From: Glandiceps talaboti
Lineage: Eukaryota; Hemichordata; Enteropneusta; Spengelidae
Length of the DNA stretch: 64,000 bases
Direction of reading: 5' to 3'
NCBI RefSeq assembly: GCF_964340395.1
Contig: NC_135552.1
Coordinates: forward strand, 6,994,994-7,058,993
Shown: positions 1-11,185 of the stretch, in pieces
Position numbering within the stretch: position 1 is the stretch's first letter
Layout: each line of letters opens with the position of its first letter
Notes under the pieces: generated by a model
Told to the model about the DNA's origin: nothing
The model's database searches: none
Seen by the model: only the letters and a program-made list of their open reading frames with translations
Made by a program: the position numbers and the translations under genes

Positions 1-651
1 TAATGGCAATTATTTCGATGTCATCAGTTCTTGAGACTCAATATTGACGGAACCAAAATGTATGAAACTAAGTGTTCTTTTCAGTCAGTGTAGTTTAGAT
101 CGATAGCAAATCGAAGTGGTGTGTGTTTCTTGTTTGCGGTGTTGTATTCTCTGTACACTAATGAGAACTGTACCAAACTAGGTCTACAGGTACAATGGAA
201 AGACCAATGTGGGACAAACTAAAATATTACACTATAGTATCAACCTATTTGTATTTTAGCTTGAATGTGGTTTTTTCCAAGTGTAAAGATACTTAGAGAG
301 CATGATAATTTTACTTTTTGTGTGAAAAATAATTTTTTAACACACGAATAGTTACATAAATTCTGTAATGACAGAACACTTATGCGACATTAGTGAAACA
401 CGTACTAAATGAACGTAAGCCAAAGACTATGACCCTCACCCTTCGATCGAATATCAATAAATAAGATCTTATTCTGAGAGAGAGCGACAGACATACATAC
501 ATACATACATACATACATACATACCGTACATACATACATACATACATACATACATACATACATACATACATACATACATACATACAAACAAACATACATA
601 CATACATACATACATACATACATACATGCATGCATGCATGCATGCATGCAT

Positions 652-694
<43 letters not shown>

Positions 695-749
695 TATAGA
701 GACAGAGACAGACATAGAGACAGAGAGAGACCGCATTCATGTATTACAG
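1..749 (+). other. Presumed intron upstream of the first visible GALNT exon
   Basis: No coding exon is recognisable here. The next upstream GALNT exon would carry the DxH metal-binding motif and I do not find it, so the 5' half of the gene lies before the window. The stretch holds AT-rich sequence and a long CATA/CAGA microsatellite that ends about 27 bases before the exon acceptor. Confidence 0.6.
489..722. repeat. Compound microsatellite (CATA)n-(CATG)n-(CAGA)n
   Basis: Tandem CATA units run to about 625, then CATG units, then CAGA units to about 693, followed by imperfect GACA. Long reading frames here on both strands, rich in Cys-Met-Tyr-Val or Asp-Arg-Gln-Thr, are by-products of the repeat and not genes. 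Confidence 0.95.
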
Positions 750-1132
750 GTAATGGTAGGTTGGTTGGAACCTCAACTGGCCAGAATAGGAGAAGATCCA
801 ACCGTCATAGTCACTCCTGTTGTAGACCAAATCAACAAAGAGAATTTTGAGTATATGGTACTTCGAGAACCATTCCAACGAGGTGGATTTAACTGGAGAT
901 TATTGTATAGATGGAAACCCGTGCCGAACTACAATGAACGAAAAGACCCTACAAGTCCGATTAGGTTCGTAACTTTTATTTCAAGGGTGTGGTGGATTGG
1001 TCAGAGACCCGTACAACAAATCGAAGTGGAATTATAGCCTGTAAATTATTGAACATCGTAGTTTATGCACAAGATAACAAATTATTCACTTCGACTATAT
1101 GCGCGCGCATGTTCTTGTTTATTTGTTTGTTT

Positions 1133-1164
<32 letters not shown>

Positions 1165-4100
1165 TGTATGTATGTATGTATGTATGTATGTATGTATGTA
1201 TGTATGTATGTATGTATGTACGTACGTACGTACGTACGTACGTATCTGCGTATGTATGTACATGTATGTACGTATGTTACGTAATATGTATATGTGTATG
1301 TATGTATGTATGTATGTATGTATGTATGTATGTATGTATGTATGTATGTATGTATGTGTGTGAGTGCGTACGTACGTGCGTGTATGTGTGTGGAGTCACG
1401 TGCCCGAGTTCGAGCTAGCCATATGTACCTGTGTAAACTTTATGATACTGTACAATACAGATACCGGTAACAATACAACAGCACAGTGCACGTCATACAC
1501 TAAACATATTTAATACTAAAACAGTTTTATGAAGATACTTTGCTGATGCATGTAAACTACCATGCAAGAACCGAGAAAACTTTTCTGTATTTTTTTACTA
1601 TACAGAGCACCAGCGATGCCCGGAGGACTTTTCTCTGTGAATAAAACATTCTTTTTAAAACTGGGCGGTTTTGACACTGGAATGAAAATATGGGGAGGTG
1701 AAAATTTAGAAGAATCCATTAAGGTATGGTTGGTATGATAAAATCGTTTATGTACCTACATGTAACTTGACAATGTTGTACTCTAAGATTTAACACCTGT
1801 ATGTACTTAAAGACACTCGTTTACTGGCCGTCTCATCCAGTCCAGTGTAGAACAGAGAATGTATGTGAATTACATGTAAACGTCAGATTACTTATTTAGC
1901 GTTGTCAAGTGTTAGGGGGAGACCAGGACACATCATGATCATCATGATCATCATGATCATCATCATCATCATCATCAGCGTGGTAATATTGGAGTTTTCA
2001 TCATTTTCCTAAGATTAGTAAGTTGAAGTCCCTAGAGGTAAATCATAAGCAGATACCATGAGTTATCTAGGTTATATTTTGAACAGATTACCCATAATAA
2101 TAGTAGTGTATGGAAAATAGTGAAAAACCAAGTAAAGATGAATCGCCTCGTAATCAACCCGTAATGTGACGTGGTAGCTAGTCACGTGATAGCGTTCAGC
2201 CTCGTCCACGTGACTTGTCTCGCTATATCTATTTATTTTCCTTTACCAGTCTACGTTATGTGTTGTCTAGGCAACTCGTACAAAAATACGTCAAATCTCT
2301 ATGGCAATTAAAAAGAGCAGTACACTATCATCATCTGATATATTTTTTTTTTAAATTTCTTTTATAGATATGGCGGTGTAACGGCTCCATTGAAATCCTC
2401 CCGTGTTCCCGAGTAGGTCATGTCTATCGAGACACTCAACCATATTCCTTCCCTGGTAATGAAAACATTATGGATGTCATTGAAAGAAACGCAGCACGGG
2501 TCGCAGAGGTAGAGTGAAAATAAATCTTAATACTAATATATATCCATTCATATGACACATATCACCATGAGTAAAAAAAATGATCTAATCGATGTTCTTC
2601 ATCCAAATATACTTCTTGATCTTTGGTATCATGATGGACACGGTTAGAGTAGCTTAAACTGGTCATGACAAAGATGTAAATGTACTGTGTTTGGGGTACA
2701 TATTTTTGCAGGCGTTGTCAGTTTCCTCCCTCTAGCAGTAGCTTAAGACCATAGCTGGTTGATTTCTTTCTCTCAATACATAGTCGAAATAAACCAACGA
2801 AGGTAACATTGATATAACCCTGTCTTATTCATTGTAACTCTCTTATAAAACACGTTTGTACTGCAGCAGTGACCCTCTCGATATTTCCACCTGCTGTTCA
2901 TCACTTTTCGTTCTATAGTATGAAGTACAACAAGATATGCCCACATTTTAATCTCGTAATTCTATCAATCAGGTCTGGCTGGACGACTATAAAGAACAAT
3001 TCTACAAAAGGCTTCCTCATTTACGAAATATAGATTACGGGGACGTTTCAGAACGTAAGAAATTGCTCGAGAACCTTCAGTGTAAAAGCTTCGAATGGTA
3101 CCTGCACAATGCATATCCCGAGATGTATGTACCTAGGGAGGAAAATATCGTCGCCAGTTCTGCGATGGTAAGACAAAAGTTGTTATATTTAGGTATTGAT
3201 ACCAAGTAGATTTCGTTGTTAACGATGACAATGAGTGACTTAAGGGGTGTTGGTACTCTGAGTCAAAGTCGAGTAGTGATAATAAACATTATGCCATTAG
3301 TATTTTCTGGCTGAATGAAGCAAAATATCGACATGAAAGACACAAACAGGAAGCTCTGAAACATTATACACTGGTAATAACAACTTGATACTTTTATGAA
3401 ATTGAGAGCGACATGTATACATGTGTAAGGCTGGCACTGTTGAAATGTCAGACTGGAGTTGGAACAAATATCAATACAACCGAAGGATTTCGAATAGTGA
3501 AATAAAATACCCGAATCTATATAACATGTGTTATTGAGTATACTGTGTTTCCATTGTTACTTGGTTTGTTTGTTGTTCTTGTAATCTATCTACAATCTAT
3601 ACTCCAATTCAAATTGCAAACTTTCTAATTTTTTCAGGTACGAAATGAGGGAATCGATATGTGCATTGATTCTAACGACCAGAATGGACAGTCTGGTAAA
3701 CGTCTTATTTCGTGGCCATGCCATGGTTTAGGAGGCAATGAGGTACATAATTCATGTATTACATTCTTAGACTAGCAGAGTCAATTTTTTAGAAGGTTTT
3801 TATCTCAAATTTCTGTGATCTTTCCTATAAGTTTTCGAATAAAAAGTGAAATATCGCATGACTATGAAGTATCGCGGTGATTATGCGTTTAACATTATTA
3901 CTGGTTTTTGTGGTCACATGATATTTCACTATATATTCGAAAACATAAATGCCCAACTTTGGTTTGTTATTTTATGGCATCTTCTCTGTGTTGTTACTGA
4001 AGATATTCTGTACAGAGGAAAGCGATGACATTGCAATACACAAAGTTGAATTGGAATACTTAAGTTTATTTCAAGAAATTTAAATATGTATTTTTGTGAA

Positions 4101-5124
4101 AAGTTCATAGTTTATAATGGGTGTTCATACTTTAAAAACATGACATCACTTTTCTCAAATAAACACTATCGCTTGACCATCTACCTAAAAAAATCCCCGG
4201 TCGGCGAAACATTCCATCAACAACAAATTGACAAATATTTTTAGCGGGAAAGATATTCGTGTCGTGTCGACTTATTCTATATCATCTCATATTTGCATTG
4301 TTTCATCAACACTGTTTTTATGTTTAAAAAACCAGGTTGATGTGACAAGCTGAACGCACGTACATTCATGTTAAATTCATGTCAACGTTCGTTTTTATGC
4401 TTTCAGTATTTTGAACTGACCAAAGATGGAGAGATACGAAATGACGAGTTATGCCTGCAGCCAGACATTGGGGAAATGTACGTTGTTCTTAATGACTGTG
4501 CAAAAAATGGCGAAAATGTACCATCAACACAAAAGTGGCAATACAAGGTGAGAATTCGGTATCATTAATGATCAAATTAATTGTTAATTTACTGTTTACA
4601 GTTATATTATGCATGATTAAAAATATTTAAAGAAGTCTTTGTCTAATAGGGACTCAAATTAACGTCCTCGCAATTACGAGGAAGACAGTATTAGAACCTA
4701 GCAGGGGCGGTATTAAATTTGGACCGAAAGTTACAAATCATACGGAGAGCCAACCATGTACCAGGCATCTCGACTCGGAAACGTGCCCTTCCTCACGTAG
4801 TGCTGACAGATTCGGAATGTTTACCACGTTTGTTTGTTTTTTGCACTCAAGTGATAACACATGAAGGGTCGATTTTGAATCCGGTCATTTCCTTTAAATT
4901 AAAAAGGTGCATATTCAGATTAAGTCATTATGAAATTGTGTTTATATGATTTACAAATGTGTGTAAAGTACGATTGTTCTGTTTTGTTTTCATTTCAGAA
5001 CGGCAAGATTTCTCACACCATGACGCAAAAGTGTATGGTAGCAGTATCTGCCCAGAGAGGTGGTGACATAAAATTAACAATATGTAATGATACTGACAAG
5101 AAACAGATATGGACCTTTCTATGA
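750..5124 (+). CDS. Polypeptide N-acetylgalactosaminyltransferase (GALNT family), 3' seven exons
   Basis: This encodes the C-terminal 346 residues of a Golgi type II glycosyltransferase that moves GalNAc from UDP-GalNAc to Ser/Thr, starting mucin-type O-glycans. Exons by frame and splice sites: 750-964, 1606-1723, 2368-2508, 2973-3167, 3638-3742, 4407-4547, 4999-5124 (TGA 5122-5124); all junction phases agree. Visible family motifs are GWLEPQL in exon 1, [10 protein letters not shown] and WGGENLE (the Gal/GalNAc-T motif) in exon 2, and [15 protein letters not shown] in exon 3, whose His is the metal ligand. Exons 5-7 form the ricin B-type lectin domain, with CID in the first repeat, CLQ in the second, CMVA in the third, and QKW/QIW motifs. 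The third repeat's departure from the usual CLD suggests weaker sugar binding there. The transmembrane anchor, stem and DxH motif are upstream of the window. I cannot assign a paralogue number. Confidence 0.95.
1134..1358. repeat. (TGTA)n microsatellite in GALNT intron
   Basis: Tandem TGTA units, interrupted near 1219-1283 by CGTA variants, lie between the exons ending at 964 and starting at 1606. Open frames across it are repeat artefacts. Confidence 0.95.
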
Positions 5125-5167
5125 TTAAAATAAACATAAAACAGTGCGTTCAATTCTACAAAATATG

Positions 5168-5173
5168 AATAAA
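5168..5173 (+). promoter_or_regulatory. Candidate GALNT polyadenylation signal
   Basis: AATAAA lies 44 bases after the GALNT stop codon. Another AATAAA at 5129-5134 is only a few bases after the stop and seems too close. A CTGT microsatellite follows. Which signal is used is unknown. Confidence 0.4.
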
Positions 5174-5195
5174 TCTTTGTCTCTGCTTATATCGA

Positions 5196-5275
5196 TCTGT
5201 CTGTCTGTCTGTATGTCTGTCTGTCTGTGTGTGTGTGTCTGTCTGTCTGTCTGTCTGCCTGTCTGCCTGCCTGCC

Positions 5276-5312
<37 letters not shown>
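5196..5312. repeat. (CTGT)n microsatellite
   Basis: Imperfect CTGT/CTGC tandem repeat directly downstream of the GALNT stop. The overlapping Cys/Leu/Ser/Val-rich open frames are artefacts. Confidence 0.95.
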
Positions 5313-7763
5313 CATATCTTCTTTATCACTCCTTTCTCATCTCCTCTCCCCCTGTCCTCCACTTCCCTTCCCTGTCCTTCCACTTCCCTCCCTGCTCTGC
5401 CCTTCCCTTCCCTTCTTCTTTTCTCGCCACGCATCGCCTCGCAATCCTTCGCATCTTGTTTTCATTTTTGGACATTAATTCATCTCGCTATTTTAGACTA
5501 AGGGTGCTATATTCAATTGTTTATTTCTCCTAAATGTATGTATTTTGCGATGACTATTTTATCCTATGTCATTTTAATTCAAAATAAACAGATATGATGT
5601 TCCTGTTTCACTGTCTGGGTGATGGATGGAGACAGAAGCACCTACTTAAAAATCATGACTACTTCAGCAAATTCTCTTCTTCCACTTGGAATTTAGAAAG
5701 CCATGTTACAACAAATCACTCATCCATCTACACTGTCCACAATAGATCTGATAGAATTACATGTATGTTTTTCATATTATTCTGTCAGACCTATTGTGGA
5801 CACGAAAGAAGGACAGATTGTCTCTTCGAAACATGTGTTTCTAGATCCCAAGTTGAAGAAGAGAGGTTGTATATGAATCACATTGCCTACCATTATGAAT
5901 ATACGTACGTAGAGCATTGATTTCTTATATATTGTGAAATTTTCCAGTTAAGTGAATATAAAGCCCCCCCCCCCCCCCCGAAGAAGAATGTTATTACTTC
6001 AGGGTCTGGCGGTGTGTTTAAAGTGGTACCGTTGTCTGGAGCGCATGTCTGAAGTTTGAGTCTGTGCAGTACCAGATTAACATATTGCCAATATGCCTGT
6101 CCATTGTTGAGCTGTTCATTTATTGAAAATAGCAATACTGAACGACTCGAGCACAACGTACGTCTGTAAATTATCATGTTGACATTTCTCGTTGAGCCAA
6201 ATATCCTTATAATTATAATTATAATTTCTACAAATTTGCTCGAAGTCAAAAAAAATTGTACATAAGCCTATTTCTTATATCAAATAGTCCTGAAATCAAA
6301 TCTCTCGCGATCGTTTTCAGTTTATTGTCAAAAAATATGAAAATCGATATCATAGATTTTTCAGTATGCTGTCCTTGTGTGTGTGTGTGTGTGTGTGTGT
6401 CTGTGTCTGTGTCTGTGTGTTTGTTCTGTGATGCCTGTTGTTTGAGTTTGGTCCGTCACATGTTAAAATATTGATTGTTTAAAATTCAGCCCACATGACA
6501 ACATGTATGGTTACTTTGTTAGATTTGAATAACAAACATCGATTTAATAATTAATCAATACTGTGTTTCTGGTTGACAATTATTCAGAATACCGTCAGAT
6601 ATTTAATCTCGTCACTTTCTTCAATTAGTGATTCAGTTTACCGAGTTCCGTTTGACAATTGTATGATGCTTTAAGTCAAGCTCCAGGTATTAATTAGCCA
6701 TTTTCATGTACAGCAGAAAGTATAAGATGCCAAATACCACGTCGCTCCTGGCAACCAACCACTGGGACCTGAATGTGAGTGTATACGTGAAAATTGATAA
6801 AAGACGAGGATACAGTTGAATGTATAATTCATATCGATTCGTCGTCATAGCAACAGATCACAGAGGCGCGGTATATAGCAGGAATTATAAGACACGTTAG
6901 CGCCTCCTTACAATTCTATCACTTACCAACCAACCAACAAGCCAGCCAGCCAGCCAGGTAAACCAACCAACCAACCAACCAACCAATCAATCCTTCCACC
7001 CATCCGTCCGTCCGTCAGCCAATAAAATATTGTAGAAATTTTAAAAAGTGATTGAGTAACCAAGGCAATATATTATCTGCGGTTGGTCTGATGAATATAC
7101 ATTTTATAGATAAACATCCCTGAATTTGTTATCAGTCATATATGTAAAATCTATTTATTAATTTGACGTTGGTGTCATATTCTTCACACTAATAATTTAT
7201 TTTCGATATTTGGATTGCATTACTCGTTATTACAGTTAATAAATACACACCAGTACGTATGAACAAGGGAGAACAACAATTTGGCTTCAAAATACTTTTC
7301 TTATCCATTTAATTACTTCACTGTCAAATACATACAGGAATAGACCGGTAGACGGTATGACCATGGCGTTTCATTTACATATCAATAACACAATAATTTA
7401 TTATGTTTACATTTGATATAAATATATTGTCGTTTCCCTATCTCGTTATTTTTCAACTGCTTTTTATCGGTGCGTATGTTGATTTAAAGTCTGATTTCTG
7501 TCTTGTGGAATTTGTAATAAAATCACGATTTCTTAGCCTTAATAACTGATCGGTATATATACGTTTTCGTTGTACCATGCAGGTTTAGCAGTCTCCATAA
7601 AACAACGGGAACTATGTTATGTTGTAGATATACAGTTCAAAATGTCACAACAGGTTGCAATACATCTGAGGAACATCAAGTTGGTTTCATTTTCTTGTAA
7701 GGGTGAACCACTTCTATCTGGGCGCCGAACTCTGCCATCCCCCATGTCACATACGTAGATTGT

Positions 7764-9401
7764 CTATTCTACTTTCCGAAGTCGCTTTTGTTGTTGTATT
7801 TTATCGCGGATACTCTGAAAATGTGCTCTGCGACGCACTGCAGCTTGTGTCTGGTCACCTTCCAATCCTGACTTAGTGTCTACATAATTAGTTTTGAGTT
7901 TAGACTCATCCAGATGCTGACGCATTGAAACGGCCTTTTCTTTCTTCCGAGCAATCATTGCCAACCGGCTTTCTTCTACACGTTTAAGCTTGGCTTCTAG
8001 TTCGAAGACGTTCACAGGTGGAAGTGGTGCACATTTTGATTGGCGTACACGCAAAGGTGGTAATCGGATAGGCTTTGAAATATCGAAGTCGATTTTGTAG
8101 GCAATGTTTTTGTGGTCTCCGTTGACGGCAGTGTTCTGTGGATTAGTTTTATAGTCGTCACCTGGAATCAAAATATGATAATAACGAGAAATCATATATA
8201 TATCCTTCTCTTCTATTATAGTATCATGAAGGGTCAAACATGAACGTTATAGTGACCATATGGATGAGGATTTGGTTACAGATTAATAAATGTGTAAAAT
8301 AGTTGTTATTGTACGTACAATAACAAACCTCCTTACACACTTTTTAGCATTTTGTAATGCATTTGAGTTACAAGCGCATACTTTGTCAATGTTATTTCAC
8401 GTTGATTTTTTAAGTTAGGAGGCCATAATCAAATTGTTTAATAATTTAAAAAAAATCCAATCCTCATCCATATGGCCATTTTAAGTTAGGATTGGTTGTC
8501 TTTTTAGCTGTCTATCTAGTAACCTTTATTTTTGATAAAGAATTATTGCTCGAAATGCGAACTGTAGTACTGTTTTACATCGTTTGCTATACTATATGAA
8601 AAGATAGGAATGAAAGCACACACACACACACACACAAGGTTTACATTTAAGTGTTCCTTACACAGTCTGTATTAGGTGAAATCCTTAAAAAAAATATATA
8701 AACATCTGCCTACCATGAGCCCGTTTTGTATGATCACCGGCTCCACTATCATGCGTAGTCTTGGTGACGAAATGTCCGAGTGCTGGCGACTGAGGGCGTG
8801 ATCCTACAAGAGTGATCATGGAACCGCATCTCTTCGGGTTACGATCATGATGATCACGATATATATCACCGATTGGTACTACGTGACCACGTTTGAGATG
8901 AAACCACTCCTTCAGTGCAGCAAACCGTTGACCGATTGCTCTAAAACAACCTACATAACCAGTAGATGGTCGCTCATCTCCATCATCACTGCGTCTTTCG
9001 AAACTTTCAGTGACATTCAAAGACTTTGTCAAGTTCAAATTCTTCTCTAGTTCAATCCCTAAGGCCCTTTTCGTCAAATGTTCTCTCTTATTTACATAAC
9101 TTTCCTTTCGTCTGCTCTTTCTCTTTCTGTTCTTTTGATGTTTTCTGTTATCATTCAAGTCTTTCGTAACAGCTTCACGTTCTCTTCCTATCCCGGAATC
9201 ATCGATCAATGTCTCTGTTGAGTTTACGTCGCTGCTGCTTTGAAATGCACGATATTTGGTGGAACTGCTCGGCTTTGGAAAACTCTTTGTTTCACGTGAC
9301 TTACTGAGGTCAATAACCTCGACACCGTCGTCATACTTATCGACTTTTCCTGCGATCATGTTGACGATTATTGCATAGAAGAGAACGGAGAGCATGCACA
9401 T
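7764..9401 (-). CDS. Two-exon gene, divergent stathmin-like protein with hydrophobic N-terminus
   Basis: Exon 1 is 9401-8714 and exon 2 is 8161-7764 (stop at 7766-7764). The donor after CATG and the acceptor before GTGACG are both phase 1, giving a 361-residue product. The N-terminus MCMLSVLFYAIIVNMIAG is a signal peptide or membrane anchor. Next comes YDDGVEVIDLSKS, then a low-complexity middle with a basic run (about residues 90-115) and NLT/NVT sequons. Exon 2 has NIAYKIDFDISKP, then a Pro-rich linker, then VNVFELEAKLKRVEESRLAM and a charged helical tail to the C-terminus. From memory, stathmin proteins have an (A/S)-aromatic-x-(V/I)-I-L segment followed by a SLEEIQKKLEAAEERRK-type helix, and SCG10-type members have a hydrophobic Cys-containing N-terminus followed by YDD. 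That order is matched here, with a long insert and a short helix. The family call is inference. The alternative is an unrelated secreted protein with dibasic sites. The gene model itself is firmer. Confidence 0.6.
8256..8478. mobile_element. Small inverted-repeat element (MITE-like) in intron of stathmin-like gene
   Basis: The left end carries CCATATGGATGAGGATTTGG and the right end carries its near-perfect complement CCAATCCTCATCCATATGG. About 180 bases of AT-rich non-coding DNA lie between them. The short length, inverted ends and intronic position fit a MITE. I did not find a clear target-site duplication. Confidence 0.5.
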
Positions 9402-10465
9402 CTAAGTCAGTGTAGAACACTTCTGTCAGATACAGAAACCAATGTGTTGACATCCGTAGAATAATAAACAAAACGCGATTGGAACAAAAAATAAGTTCTA
9501 ATCGTCCTCGTTCAAAGCTTTTAAACTGAAAATCCACAGAACGCGAACGACGCAAAGAAAAATATAGAAGTTCTACCCATCCTCGTCCGCGTTTGTAAGA
9601 AAATTAAAACGCGACTCAATTCAATCATTGACTTACAAGAAAAAGACACTCTGCTTTCAATTTTACGATATTTTCTACAAAATCTATTTTGGGCGAGGCT
9701 CAATAGTGTACAGTTGTACAATAACACGAAACCGTTTAGGCCTACATTGTTTGGCTATGTCAAAATTGTTCAATTCAAATAATACTAACGCATCATTATT
9801 TTGTGTTTGACTTGATATTTTCCTAATAGTTTACAACGTGTTTTTCTCTATATTAAAGCTGATATAATGACTCACTCAGAATATACTTTAGAATACACCC
9901 TGAACAGTACTCAATTACCTGTGAATATGGTACAATAATCCAATCAAATTCAAGTTGATTTTGTGGTCCGCACCAAAAAATCAGTTACGCAGTGCAATCA
10001 CGATTTCAACCTTTTACTGTACTATTTATGGATAAAATCGACCATCAATCAATATATACAACATTTTATTATTTGACTTTCAACAATTTTCATTAAATGT
10101 ATTGTTACTTGTGTGATAAAAAAATACAACCCCATTTACAGCTATAGTGTAGGTTTAACATGTAATATTTTCTCTGTGTGACTTAATTGGTCTTAAAACA
10201 TGAATATATTATGCGTTTGTGTATTGTTAATACAATGGTCTAGTTCACAACTTAGTATCACTGCTTAATCACTTTCAAATTTGGTAGCATTATCTTTTTT
10301 TTCACATTTCAAACATTATTTCACTAAAATTATGTATTCAAGGTAGGCCTACAATTTTGGTAAGAGTTTGATATGCTGCCTAATAATGAATATATGTTAT
10401 TATATTTCATCAACCTTTCGAAATACTAGTTTACGTTTAATCTTTAGCCAGCTTTCACCAAAATA
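9402..10465. other. Intergenic region between divergent genes
   Basis: This AT-rich sequence separates the start of the minus-strand stathmin-like gene from the plus-strand gene(s) downstream, so it should hold their promoters. I see no convincing TATA box, repeat array or coding exon. Confidence 0.5.
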
Positions 10466-10672
10466 ATGGACTCTGAGAGTGAGCATCGTCGTAAACCACA
10501 GCCTCTTTTACGGCACACTTCAAGACGAAGGATATTTCGCAGTGGTGTGAACGAAATATCAGATTTGGTTTGCGAGAATGAGAGTGAGGAACATGCAAAC
10601 GCAAACCGAGAACCTCTAGCTCAATGTGTATGCCGGAAAATAGATTTTATGCACGTAGTCAAAGCGTACAAG
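10466..10672 (+). CDS. Candidate first coding exon, function unknown
   Basis: An ATG opens 69 codons that are strongly hydrophilic (MDSESEHRRKPQPL...), with repeated acidic Glu/Asn stretches, ending in AAG before a GTGCAT donor in phase 0. It has no signal peptide or membrane segment. It could be an alternative first exon for the large gene downstream, because the exon starting at 11931 is also phase 0, or belong to another transcript. No family is recognised and the evidence is only composition plus a donor. Confidence 0.25.
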
Positions 10673-11011
10673 GTGCATATTCTCCTTCCTTCATTCATCA
10701 TCTGGTAAAAGGATATTATGAAAAATAGGTTTCACCCTCATTGGTGCAATTAACATAATCTTACACAAGGTGCTCCAATCCGATTTAAGACGATGACAAT
10801 GGACGAATTGAAATGATGTATACGGATTTACATGTTGCTGTTAACACGTGTTAAACCAAGTTATGAACAGACCACGCCGAACACAGTCACTCATTTCCAC
10901 TACACCCAGCAGACAGACAGGACGGAGCGTGGACGTGTACGGATCGTTTGTGTACAAGCATCAGTGTACCAATTCCAGAAAGTTGGTAGGCGAACAAAAT
11001 TGGCGGATAAA

Positions 11012-11185
11012 ATGCCGTCAATTCTTGCAATTTGCTTTCTGCAGATGGTATTTCTGGTGTTAGTGGCCAGCTCCTACCATGAAAACTCGTTATTGTCGAG
11101 GCCAATGGAAAGGTCATTGCCCCAAAAGCAGCAAACTGAGACGTCGAACACAAGTTTACGTACGTTGAATAATGGCAGACGACAG
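11012..11185 (+). CDS. Exon 1 of LDLa gene: signal peptide
   Basis: The ATG at 11012 sits in GATAAAATGCC, an acceptable start context. It is followed by a hydrophobic stretch ending near LVLVASSYH, a typical secretory signal. The exon is 58 codons and ends at the strong donor CAG|GTAAGA in phase 0. The frame is open upstream to another ATG at 10832, but that would bury the hydrophobic segment about 60 residues in, so the internal start is preferred. Confidence 0.65.

Larger units (their letters stand above)
5125..7763. other. Intergenic region between GALNT and the stathmin-like gene
   Basis: Both genes end into this region (convergent). It holds a CTGT microsatellite at 5196-5312, a C/T-rich tract to about 5430, a poly-C run near 5964-5979, a GT repeat at 6378-6420 and CCAA/CCAG repeats at 6925-7015. 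An open frame at 5594-5920 and one at 7570-7758 show no family resemblance I can recognise, so neither is called as a gene. Confidence 0.6.

Noticed and set aside
380-1418. Several open frames on both strands rich in Cys-Met-Tyr-Val or Asp-Arg-Gln-Thr
   Set aside because: They are translations of CATA/CAGA/TGTA microsatellites. Only the stretch from 750 to 964 is a real GALNT exon.
5594-5920. 108-residue plus-strand frame downstream of GALNT
   Set aside because: The composition is not implausible, but there is no motif, splice partner or family resemblance.
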